In this document: piece after piece, positions 43,429-50,705 of the stretch
Numbering within the stretch: position 1 is the stretch's first letter
Layout of the letters: each line of letters begins with the position of its first letter
NCBI GenBank assembly: GCA_903840265.1
Contig: CAIMFH010000201.1
Span: 124,001 to 188,000, forward strand
Origin: an uncultured Schlesneria sp.
GTDB lineage: Bacteria; Planctomycetota; Planctomycetia; Planctomycetales; Planctomycetaceae
DNA length: 64,000 nt
Reading direction: 5' to 3'
The notes under the pieces: generated by a model
Seen by the model: only the letters and a program-made list of their open reading frames with translations
The model's database searches: none
Told to the model about the DNA's origin: nothing
Position numbers and translations under genes: made by a program

Positions 43429-44424
43429 CTATTCGGCCTCAAAATTCTTACTGATCATGTCATTGACGGCTTGCGTGCTTCCGAATGCAAACAAGCAATC
43501 GCCCACCTCAATGACGGCCGTTCCAGGCGGCGGCATCAGCCTCTCGCCATTCGCGCGCCGAATCCCGATGACCATCACACCGCGTTCTCGCAGGTCGGTA
43601 TCCATTAGCCGTTTACCAACACAGTGACTCTTCGCGGTGATCTGAACGTCGGCCAATTCCAGTTCGCTGCCGTGATCGTCGGTCACGTCGAAAAAATCTT
43701 CAACGCTGGGGTTCAGCATCAGGCGAGCAATCTTCGTCGCGCCGCTGCTGAACGGACTGACCACGCGATTCGCCCCCGCACGCTCCAGTTTATCGACCGC
43801 CTTCTCATCACCCGCACGAGCCACAATCTGCAGCTTTTCATTCAGAAGTCGGGCCGACAAGACGACATAAACATTGTCGGCATCAGTCGGCAAAACAGTC
43901 GTCAGCGCCTTCGCCTCCAGGATGCCCGCGGTCAGCAAAACTTCGTCGTGAGTAGAATCTCCAACGATGTAGGGCCAATGCTTTTCCCGGCACAAAGTGG
44001 CGATCCGTTCATCAACATCGATCACCACGAATGGCTTATTGCGTGAGTGCAGGTACCGGCAGACTGTGCGTCCCATGCGTCCGAATCCGCAGACGATATA
44101 GTGATCTTTCAACTTCCGGATCGCATGATTCATTGCTCGTTTCTCCCAATACCCGCGCACCTGCAAATTGACCAGCGATTGCCCCAACTGTGAGACACAG
44201 TACGTAAAGATCCCGACCCCGACCATCAGGTAGCAGATGATGAACAGCTTCGTCCACGGGTTCAGCTCTGCCTGAGATGTCGCCGACAATCCGACCGTCG
44301 TCATGATGATGACGGCTTCGTAAAAACACTGCAGCCAGTCCCAGCCCTCGGTCAACCGAAAGCAGACGGCTCCGAGCGTGAGAAACCCGAGTAACAGCGC
44401 GGCGATGGCGAACAGTTTTCTCAT
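43429..44424 (-). CDS. K+ channel with RCK (TrkA-N/TrkA-C) domains and altered selectivity filter
   Basis: 331 residues. A two-helix pore part comes first (MRKLFAIAALLLGFLTLGAV, pore loop IIMTTVGLSATSQAEL, then a second helix IICYLMVGVGIFTYCV), followed by RCK-N (DHYIVCGFGRMGRTVCRYL, VVIDVDE) and TrkA-C (LADVQITAKSHCVGKRL). This is the MthK-like layout. The filter, normally TVGYGD/TVGFGE, here reads TVGLSA, so the second Gly is missing; ion selectivity may be changed or lost. The ATG 44424 is chosen as it starts the first helix; the frame is open to 44616 and overlaps the previous gene. It is preceded on the same strand by hpnE, 30 bases apart. Confidence 0.85.
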   Translation of the reverse strand: MRKLFAIAALLLGFLTLGAVCFRLTEGWDWLQCFYEAVIIMTTVGLSATSQAELNPWTKLFIICYLMVGVGIFTYCVSQLGQSLVNLQVRGYWEKRAMNHAIRKLKDHYIVCGFGRMGRTVCRYLHSRNKPFVVIDVDERIATLCREKHWPYIVGDSTHDEVLLTAGILEAKALTTVLPTDADNVYVVLSARLLNEKLQIVARAGDEKAVDKLERAGANRVVSPFSSGATKIARLMLNPSVEDFFDVTDDHGSELELADVQITAKSHCVGKRLMDTDLRERGVMVIGIRRANGERLMPPPGTAVIEVGDCLFAFGSTQAVNDMISKNFEAE

Positions 44425-44453
44425 GCAAATCGACCGACCCGATCGGACCTTCC

Positions 44454-45866
44454 TTAGCGTTGAATTCCCATCAGCAGACGACTCAGCGACGCGACCGGCA
44501 AGTCCGGTTGCACGACAGGTTCTGGTCGCCCCAGTCTCTTCAGAACATTCGCTGCCGCCAAATAACCACTTCTGACAGCTCCTTCCATCGTCGCTGGCCA
44601 ACCCGTCTGGGTCCAATCTCCCGCCAGTTGCAGATTCGGCACGGGCGACTGCTGAGCGGGCCGCAGTGTATCCACACCGGGCACCGGAGAGAACACGGCA
44701 CGATGCTCAGTCACTTGTCGCGAATGCAACAGTTTCGCGTCCGCGGTGATTGGCCAGACCGAAGTCAGTTCGGAAATCACCTGCGCCAGTATGCTTTCTT
44801 TCGATTGACCTGCCAGCTCACGACTGGCGCTGATCACAATCTGGTAGTAATACCCAGATTCGGCCGCAGCTTCGGTTCCCGATCGTTTTGCCAATGCCGT
44901 CCGATTGAAAACCCACTGACACAACCGATCGACCAGAACCGCATGCGGCAGATCCGTAATCGGCCGATCGAACCACAAGTGGACGCTCGAAATCGGCGCG
45001 GCCTTCAACTGCGAAACCCCCGCCAGACTCGGATGGCTCGCCAACGACGGAGGAAGCAGTGACAGCACCCGATAAAACGGTGCCGCCATAACAAATTCGT
45101 CACCCTCGACCGATTCGCCCGAACTCAACAGGACCGATTTCACCCCATCGTCCGACAGATTTAGAGACTCCGCTGTAGATTGCATGCGAATCTCGGTCCC
45201 GCGCGATGTCAGCCACTCCGTCAGCCGCCCGCCATACAAGTCTTCCAGCGGCACCGACGGAATCTCCACCAACCAGCCATCACGATGAGCCAGAAACGTA
45301 TCCACAAATACCTTGCGAGCGTGTTCGACATCGATTCGATCCAGCGTCTCGCTCAGCGCACTCACCAGCACCACATGCCAGAAGCGATTGATCGTGTTTG
45401 CCGACTGATTGTGCCGCTTCAACCACTCCGAAAACGGCAACCCCCGCTCTTCCGCTCGAATCCCCCTAGCGAGGGACCGCAGCCCCATCCCCAGCGATAG
45501 CTTTTCTTTCACGCTCAAGTAACTCAGTCGTGCAAACGCCCCCGCCAGATGAAGCGGAGCCGGCAACGAACTCGCGCTGAACGGATCAATCTTTCCTGAA
45601 GGCCCCACAAAATACAGCGTCTTCTCCGTACGAAAGAATTCCGCCAAGCCCGTCGTTTCGCAAAAGTGCCGAAAGTTCGTGCAACAACCAAGCGAAACGT
45701 GCTGGCAGTTATCGATGTACGAACCCGAAGTCGGATCGAGAAACGAACTCGCCCGCCCACCCAGACGCGGTCGCGATTCCAAGACCACGCATTTCAGACC
45801 GCGTTCCGTCAAGGCCACAGCCGCCGCCAGCCCTGCCAGGCCCCCGCCAACAATAATGATCCGCAT
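44454..45866 (-). CDS. hpnE: Squalene-associated FAD-dependent oxidoreductase (HpnE, hydroxysqualene dehydroxylase-like)
   Basis: 470 residues. The N-terminus carries an ADP-binding FAD site (MRIIIVGGGLAGLAAAVAL, then VVLESRPRLGGRASSF) and the C-terminus LQLAGDWTQTGWPATMEGAVRSGYLAA, both shared by HpnE and phytoene desaturases. The length and the SYIDNCQHVSLGCCTNF segment are typical for HpnE, which reduces hydroxysqualene to squalene with HpnC and HpnD. Those partner genes are not in view. Squalene is a precursor of hopanoids or sterols. The ATG 45866 is clear, and the frame is open to 46061 without support. It diverges from comF with about 200 bases between starts. Confidence 0.87.
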   Translation of the reverse strand: MRIIIVGGGLAGLAAAVALTERGLKCVVLESRPRLGGRASSFLDPTSGSYIDNCQHVSLGCCTNFRHFCETTGLAEFFRTEKTLYFVGPSGKIDPFSASSLPAPLHLAGAFARLSYLSVKEKLSLGMGLRSLARGIRAEERGLPFSEWLKRHNQSANTINRFWHVVLVSALSETLDRIDVEHARKVFVDTFLAHRDGWLVEIPSVPLEDLYGGRLTEWLTSRGTEIRMQSTAESLNLSDDGVKSVLLSSGESVEGDEFVMAAPFYRVLSLLPPSLASHPSLAGVSQLKAAPISSVHLWFDRPITDLPHAVLVDRLCQWVFNRTALAKRSGTEAAAESGYYYQIVISASRELAGQSKESILAQVISELTSVWPITADAKLLHSRQVTEHRAVFSPVPGVDTLRPAQQSPVPNLQLAGDWTQTGWPATMEGAVRSGYLAAANVLKRLGRPEPVVQPDLPVASLSRLLMGIQR

Positions 45867-46065
45867 GCTGCCCCGACTTAACCCGCCGACTCCTTCGGCG
45901 ATCCTTCCGAAGACTGAATACTCGTCGAGAGAATAGCGATTAAAAGCCAAATTGTGGACGCCACCGAAGTCGGCCGGAAAGTTCCATCGCCAATTGCGAC
46001 AGCCTTCGCGAATGCAGTATCGTCGATGACGAAATCGCTGAATCGGATTCAACCATGGCAAACTG

Positions 46066-46836
46066 ATGCTGAAAACTCAGACATCTTCGTTACCGACTCT
46101 ACTCCGCTCTTTGAGCCGAGCCGCAGTGGAGTTCATCTATCCGCCGACTTGCCTGCTCTGCCAAGCCGACATTTCTGACGGGGCCCATCAGCATCCCGCC
46201 TTCTGTACTGGATGCCTCAACAAGTTGACGACGGTGACCGTGGATGCCTGCCTCCGCTGCGGTGCCCCCATCGGTCCATTCACCGTTGCGACTGATCACT
46301 GCATCCTGTGCAAACGAGAAGGCTTTGCCTTCGACGAAGTCATTCGTCTGGGTCTTTATCGAGAAGAAACGCGAGTCGCCTGCCTAAGAGCGAAAAATCC
46401 ATCCGGCGCGCTACTCGGCAGAACATTGGCAAATTGTCTGATCGACGCTCAGCAGATCAGGCTGTCGCAGCAAACTTTTGATGCGATCGTTCCCGTGCCC
46501 GAGCATTGGTTGAAAAGACTCGTCCGATCGCAATATGCGGCCGAAACAATGGCCCGGCAAATCGCGACCCGGTTGAAGGTCCGGCTGGCGACCGATATTC
46601 TCGCCAAAGCTCGTTGGACTCCGAAGCAGGCCAAAAGTTCACCCGTGCAGCGTCGACAGCAGCAGCAGGATGCGTTTCGCGTGGTGAAGTCCAGTCTGCA
46701 CGGGCAATCCATCCTGCTGGTGGACGACATTCTGACAACCGGCGCGACCGCCGATGCGGCTGCGAAGGCGTTGAAACGAGCCGGCGCGAAGCGCGTTGTC
46801 GTGGCGGTTGTCGCCGTCAGCCCTCCACGAGTTTGA
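46066..46836 (+). CDS. comF: ComF family phosphoribosyltransferase-like protein
   Basis: 256 residues. The N-terminal double zinc-ribbon has the Cys pairs CLLC, CTGC, CLRCG and CILC; the C-terminal PRTase fold has AIVPVPEHWLKRLVRSQYAAE, and ILLVDDILTTGATADAAAKAL with the PRPP-binding loop. ComF takes part in DNA uptake in naturally competent bacteria and interacts with DNA-processing proteins. Together with comEC at 2.9-5.4 kb it hints at a transformation apparatus. It starts a plus-strand pair with hemC. The ATG is chosen as the earliest in a good context. Confidence 0.9.
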   Translation: MLKTQTSSLPTLLRSLSRAAVEFIYPPTCLLCQADISDGAHQHPAFCTGCLNKLTTVTVDACLRCGAPIGPFTVATDHCILCKREGFAFDEVIRLGLYREETRVACLRAKNPSGALLGRTLANCLIDAQQIRLSQQTFDAIVPVPEHWLKRLVRSQYAAETMARQIATRLKVRLATDILAKARWTPKQAKSSPVQRRQQQQDAFRVVKSSLHGQSILLVDDILTTGATADAAAKALKRAGAKRVVVAVVAVSPPRV

Positions 46837-46866
46837 TGTCCTCACAAGACGATACGACCAGACAGC

Positions 46867-47847
46867 TTGATCAGTGATGTGCTTCAAAGCACGAGAGAGA
46901 TTCCATTGCCAGCACCTAAGACCATTCGAATTGCCACTCGATCCAGCAACTTGGCGCTCTGGCAAGCGAATCACATCGCCGATCTGATCCGGAAGGCCTC
47001 GCCCGAGACCACTGTCGAACTGGTCCACATCTCCACGACAGGCGATCGCGATCAGACCGAACGGCTACGCGATTTGGGCAGCTTCGGAGTCTTCACGCGC
47101 GAAGTCCAGAACGCCGTTCTCGACGGACGAGCCGACATCGCCGTTCACAGTTTGAAAGACTTGCCAACCGATTCCGTTCCAGGCTTGGTCCTGGCAGCGA
47201 CCCCCGCCAGAGGTGCCACCGCGGATGCGTTGGTTCTGCCCAAAGGAAGTACCGCTGCCGCTACTGTCGCTGCCCTGCCCCCGAATGCTCGAGTCGGAAC
47301 CGGCAGCCCACGTCGCCAAGCACAACTGCGCTATCTTCGCAGCGACCTGATCCTCGAAGAAGTCCGCGGCAACGTCGAAACTAGGCTGCGGAAGCTCGAC
47401 GAAGGCCAGTACGACGCTCTGGTCCTGGCTGTTGCCGGACTGACCAGACTTGGGCTGGCCGATCGAATCTCCTGCGAACTCGCCCCCCCACACATGTTCC
47501 CCGCCGTCAGCCAGGGCGCAGTCGGTGTGGAATGTCGCGCGGATGATCAAGCGGTTCGACAAGTTCTCGCGGCAATCACCGATCCCGCGACGCTATCCGC
47601 CGCAACCGCGGAACGCAGCCTGCTGCGAACACTGCGAGCCGGTTGTCATGCCCCCTTGGGCGTCGCCACGACACCTCAAGGTGACGGGGCCATTCAACTC
47701 GAAGCGGTGATCCTGCCGCAGGACGGGTCACATCGCTGGATGGCCAGCGCCACGGCTCCCACGTCAGACGCAGAGTTGCTCGGTCAGCAAGTCGCTCAAA
47801 TGCTACTTGATCAGGGGGCCGGCCAAGTCCTGGGGAATGCCAGCTGA
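46867..47847 (+). CDS. hemC: Hydroxymethylbilane synthase (porphobilinogen deaminase)
   Basis: About 326 residues. TIRIATRSSNLALWQANHI, DLGSFGVFTREVQNAVLDG, AVHSLKDLPTD, GTGSPRRQAQL, VRGNVETRLRKLDEG and LRAGCHAPLGV are family motifs; Cys260 (in AGCHAP) carries the dipyrromethane cofactor. The enzyme makes the linear tetrapyrrole from four porphobilinogens, in haem synthesis. The start is uncertain: no ATG fits; TTG at 46867 gives this length, but GTG 46879 or TTG 46906 (with GAGAGA upstream) are alternatives. It lies 30 bases after comF. No other haem gene is adjacent; the downstream gene is convergent. Confidence 0.93.
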   Translation: MISDVLQSTREIPLPAPKTIRIATRSSNLALWQANHIADLIRKASPETTVELVHISTTGDRDQTERLRDLGSFGVFTREVQNAVLDGRADIAVHSLKDLPTDSVPGLVLAATPARGATADALVLPKGSTAAATVAALPPNARVGTGSPRRQAQLRYLRSDLILEEVRGNVETRLRKLDEGQYDALVLAVAGLTRLGLADRISCELAPPHMFPAVSQGAVGVECRADDQAVRQVLAAITDPATLSAATAERSLLRTLRAGCHAPLGVATTPQGDGAIQLEAVILPQDGSHRWMASATAPTSDAELLGQQVAQMLLDQGAGQVLGNAS

Positions 47848-47901
47848 TGTTGTCGACGCGCGCGACTTCGAACTCTGTCCGACATTGGTTGCAGAATTGA
47901 A

Positions 47902-48297
47902 TCAGCACAAACCCAGCAGCCGGACGACTGGTTCGTTTGCTTCAGGGAACCTCAGACTGGAAAGCTCCTGCGCCGGGATCCAGCGAAAGCCCTGATGGCT
48001 TTCGCGGATCGACGCGACATCGAGCGGATGGCAGAGAAAGAAATGAAGATCAACCGTCGCATGCGGATACGTGTACTCACGCCTCAGCATCAGTCGGCCA
48101 ACTTCAACCGCCAGCCCCGCTTCTTCGTGAGTCTCGCGAATAGCGCACGCTTCGGCGGTTTCGCCTGGCTCGCACTTGCCGCCCGGAAACTCGGCGTATC
48201 CGGGCAGCGGGCTGTCGGGGCCGCGAGTCCCCACCAGATAGCACCCGTCATGCTCAACGACCGCAATGCCGATGCGCTTCGGTGGGGAACTGGTCAT
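47902..48297 (-). CDS. Nudix hydrolase, MutT-like
   Basis: 131 residues. The Nudix box is complete at about 39-62: GGKCEPGETAEACAIRETHE then EAGL (Gx5Ex7REUxEExGU). It starts PPKRIGIAVVEHDG and has FHFFL-like strands after the box. MutT-type enzymes hydrolyse 8-oxo-dGTP or other nucleoside diphosphates linked to a moiety; which one is not defined here. ATG 48297 gives the natural length and is 29 bases after the fabI stop, so the two are likely co-transcribed. The frame goes on to 48390 but overlaps fabI. Confidence 0.88.
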   Translation of the reverse strand: MTSSPPKRIGIAVVEHDGCYLVGTRGPDSPLPGYAEFPGGKCEPGETAEACAIRETHEEAGLAVEVGRLMLRREYTYPHATVDLHFFLCHPLDVASIRESHQGFRWIPAQELSSLRFPEANEPVVRLLGLC

Positions 48298-48325
48298 CGA
48301 TTGATCATCAGAAGTTGGCAACGGT

Positions 48326-49141
48326 TCACTCGCCAGCCAGCTTGGCGTCCCCTGGAGGAGCTCCCATGACGTGATAGCCGCTGTCGACATGTAGTGTCTC
48401 GCCCGTGACGCCGGTGGACATGTCGCTCAGCAGGTAGACGGCACTCTTGCCGACTTCTTCGAGGCTGACGTTGCGTCTCAACGGAGACAGCGCATCGTAC
48501 ATCGACAGCATCTTGTCGAAATCCTTCACGGCCGAACCCGATAAAGTCTTGATCGGTCCAGCACTCAACCCATTCACGCGAATCTTGCTCTGACCGAATT
48601 CGTGAGCCAGATAGCCAACCGACGATTCCAGCGCGGCCTTGCACAGACCCATCACGTTGTAACCAGGAATGACGCGTTCGCCCCCCAGATAGGTCAGCGT
48701 CAGGATGCTGCCGCCGTTGGGCATCACATCCTTCGCTCGCTTACAAATGGCCATCAGGCTGTAGACGCTGATGTCCATCGAAGTCTTGAAGCCTTCGCGA
48801 CTGCAGCAGTGAACCGGCCCCTTCAGGTCTTCCAGCGGAGCGTAGGCGATTGAGTGGACCACGAAATCCAACTCGCCGAACGTTTCCTTCGCCGCGGCGA
48901 ATGCTGCGTCAATATCCGCATCGACTTGAACGTCGCACGGCATAAACAGCTTCGGATTGAATTGCTCCACGCACTTACGAACGCGACGAGCCATCTTCGG
49001 GTTGGCGGGATCTTTATCTGGCAGATGGGTGAACCCGAGCTGAGCTCCCTCTTTAAAGAGTTGCTCGCTGATTCCCCAGGCGATTGAGTAATCGTTGACC
49101 ACACCCAGCACCAGGCCACGCTTGCCGTCCATCAAACCCAT
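48326..49141 (-). CDS. fabI: Enoyl-[acyl-carrier-protein] reductase FabI
   Basis: 271 residues. The SDR-type cofactor site is [13 protein letters not shown] (FabI-type Gly-x5-SIA), and the catalytic Tyr151 ([12 protein letters not shown]), Tyr161 and Lys168 ([12 protein letters not shown]) match FabI. The N-terminal [14 protein letters not shown] starts right at the first strand. It reduces trans-2-enoyl-ACP with NADH in the last step of the fatty acid elongation cycle. The ATG 49141 has AAGGA upstream; the frame goes on to 49279 without homology. The family is the target of triclosan in other bacteria. Confidence 0.94.
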   Translation of the reverse strand: MGLMDGKRGLVLGVVNDYSIAWGISEQLFKEGAQLGFTHLPDKDPANPKMARRVRKCVEQFNPKLFMPCDVQVDADIDAAFAAAKETFGELDFVVHSIAYAPLEDLKGPVHCCSREGFKTSMDISVYSLMAICKRAKDVMPNGGSILTLTYLGGERVIPGYNVMGLCKAALESSVGYLAHEFGQSKIRVNGLSAGPIKTLSGSAVKDFDKMLSMYDALSPLRRNVSLEEVGKSAVYLLSDMSTGVTGETLHVDSGYHVMGAPPGDAKLAGE

Positions 49142-49422
49142 GTTGCCAATCCTTCTGCAGTCGACATCAATGGATGTCACGCCAAAGCCACCAACCAAAA
49201 TAAAGAGCGGTTTCCCGGCTCGTTCCGAAGTCACTTCATTGGGAGTCGTGCCAGTAGGCCCTAACCCATGATCAGCCAACCCTTAACCACGAAATCCCAA
49301 AGCGTAAGAATAACGACCACCGCCAAAACGGGCAACCACCGCCCGATTCATCTCAATTTCGGGTAGTGGGTCAGTTTGAAGTAAGATTCGGATTTGTGAG
49401 TGGCTGGAAGCAATGTCAGTCG
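49142..49422. other. Intergenic region upstream of fabI
   Basis: About 280 bases before the fabI start. Nothing coding is seen. The region must hold the fabI promoter and the end of the next minus-strand gene. Confidence 0.4.
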
Positions 49423-49686
49423 TCAGTCGATTGGCACTTCGGCGATCCACGCGCGGAGCCAATCACCTACGCGATGCACATTTATCTCCTGCTCTTCGCC
49501 TTGTTCGATTGCGATTCGCAGTTGCGCCTGAACCGTCTGTGCTTCTTTTAGCTGGACGTATTGCATCCGATCCAAAGCCTCGGTATGCCCACAAAGCTGG
49601 TTGGCGAAATCGCTCACGCTAATCTGCCCAAGTTCCACTTCATCAGCCAACGCACTCAGTTGACCCACAATCCTCGCATTTGACAT
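49423..49686 (-). CDS. Small hypothetical protein
   Basis: 87 residues starting at ATG 49686: MSNARIVGQLSALADEVELG, then many Glu/Gln and Ala residues (LKEAQTVQAQLRIAIEQGE) and a C-terminal RVGDWLRAWIAE. It is helical and acidic, with no signal or membrane segment and no family I recognise. An AAAGG lies upstream of the ATG. The open frame extends to 49758 but the extra residues look random. It is next to a transposase remnant, so it may be part of accessory DNA. Confidence 0.45.
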   Translation of the reverse strand: MSNARIVGQLSALADEVELGQISVSDFANQLCGHTEALDRMQYVQLKEAQTVQAQLRIAIEQGEEQEINVHRVGDWLRAWIAEVPID

Positions 49687-49767
49687 TGCCGCAACCTTTG
49701 GTGGCTCCAAAACGAACAAACCCAGCATATCGCCGGGGCTTGCTCGCTTCGATGCCAATCCAAGCCG

Positions 49768-50136
49768 CTAGGCAAGGTTGTAAACCCTGAGCAGCCCAAC
49801 CATCTCTTCGATTGTCCAAACGTGATCGCGGACGTCAGCCTTCATCGCTGGAGTTGATCGTAGCGTCTGATGGATGCGGCAGATGTCGTCGTGCATGAAG
49901 TGCAACTCGATCGCGTGATTGTGGTTCTCAATCTTCTTTGAGAACGCAATGGTCAGGCGGCGGGGTGGCATTTCGATTTGTGCGAGCACTTTTTCCGTCT
50001 CTTTTTCGTGGTGAAAAAACCTTTGCGAAAATGACCCAAAGACCTGATTTAGGGGATTGCTCCGCGCACCGATTTTTGGCACAAGAGGCCGACAACCAGT
50101 GTGCCAGTCAGCCCTCATCGATTGAGGCTTGGCCAA
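49768..50136 (-). pseudogene. C-terminal remnant of an IS1-like/DDE transposase
   Basis: From about residue 59 to the end (bases 49962 to 49768) the frame resembles the C-terminal end of DDE-type transposases annotated as IS1-family: RRLTIAFSKKIENHNHAIEL, MHDDICRIHQTLRSTPAMKA, and VRDHVWTIEEMVGLL. The ENH stretch includes the likely third catalytic Glu. The first 58 residues do not belong to it, and no inverted repeats or N-terminal part are near. It is a decayed relic of a transposon insertion. It marks this region as having had mobile DNA. Confidence 0.65.
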
Positions 50137-50212
50137 CGCAGAATCGCCTGCGTTTGAAGCCCGCCAGGCGGGATTGTTCTTTCACAAGTGAACGCCGATC
50201 AGCAGCGACCTT

Positions 50213-50244
50213 GGAGTGCGGTGGCTCGATACCGCCTTGGCTCC
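50213..50244. repeat. REP-like palindromic element
   Basis: GGAG (50213-50216) and CTCC (50241-50244) enclose an inner stem, GCGGT (50218-50222) with ACCGC (50231-50235). The sequence GGAGTGCGGTGGCTCGATAC is of a kind I associate with dispersed planctomycete repeats; one copy in this window. A nearby CCCGCCAGGCGGG is also a perfect palindrome. Confidence 0.5.
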
Positions 50245-50340
50245 AATCGCCAGAAACCTTACGTCATGACTTGCCGAGTCCAGTAGTCCTTTGACACCAG
50301 ACCGCAAATCTGCGAACACTCGTCATCAGTACAATTGAGA

Positions 50341-50600
50341 GGTTGTGTCAGCGACCAGAGGTTGTGTCACCACCCCAGTGTGTGGCACGTCCCTGACGCT
50401 TTGGGAAGGGCGTGGTCTTCGTATTCCTTGCCACGCCCTTCGAAGACTCAGGGACGCGCCACACATTGCGAGGGTTGTGTCATGCAGCCCAATGCGATTC
50501 GATCACACAAGATTACCACTGACTGAGTACACCGCACTCAGTACTGCGTACTCAATCATCCCACTCAACTTAAACTTCCCCCCACCCGCCAGGTTGTGTC
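50341..50600 (+). repeat. Four direct copies of GGTTGTGTC
   Basis: Copies at 50341-50349, 50360-50368, 50473-50481 and 50592-50600. Each is preceded by AG, GAG or similar (GAGAGGTTGTGTC, CAGAGGTTGTGTC, GCGAGGGTTGTGTC, CGCCAGGTTGTGTC). Spacing is irregular (19, 113, 119 bases). They flank and interleave with the large inverted repeat, so they may be unit boundaries of one mobile or repeat element. Two intervals are close in length (113 and 119), which might reflect insertion of a similar-sized unit. Confidence 0.6.
50379..50465. repeat. Large imperfect inverted repeat (fold-back)
   Basis: Left arm 50379-50415, loop of 15 bases, right arm 50431-50465. The arms match almost base for base: TGTGTGGC, CGTCCCTGA, CTT and GAAGGGCGTGG are shared, with a few mismatches and a two-base length difference. 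This would make a stem of about 35 pairs in RNA or single-stranded DNA. It may be a MITE-like element or a repeat family; the ends of the arms are flanked by GGTTGTGTC copies. Confidence 0.7.
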
Positions 50601-50705
50601 GGACGTAGCCGCGAGTTCCCACGGTCAACGATTACACTACGCTGCCGCAGAGGTTACAGTAGCAAGATCGAAAATCACTGGCCGCGTCGCCTGGCGGATC
50701 GTCAC

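Larger units (their letters stand above)
50137..50705. other. Repeat-rich non-coding region
   Basis: About 570 bases without a gene. It holds a hairpin-type repeat at 50213-50244, four copies of GGTTGTGTC (50341, 50360, 50473, 50592), and a large imperfect inverted repeat at 50379-50465, all listed separately. Short open frames here come from the repeats. Confidence 0.65.

Noticed and set aside
50520..50560. GAGTAC/GTACTC repeats as an operator
   Set aside because: The short inverted and direct copies (CTGAGTAC, CTCAGTAC, CGTACTC) are irregular and lie in a repeat-rich region with no gene start close by.
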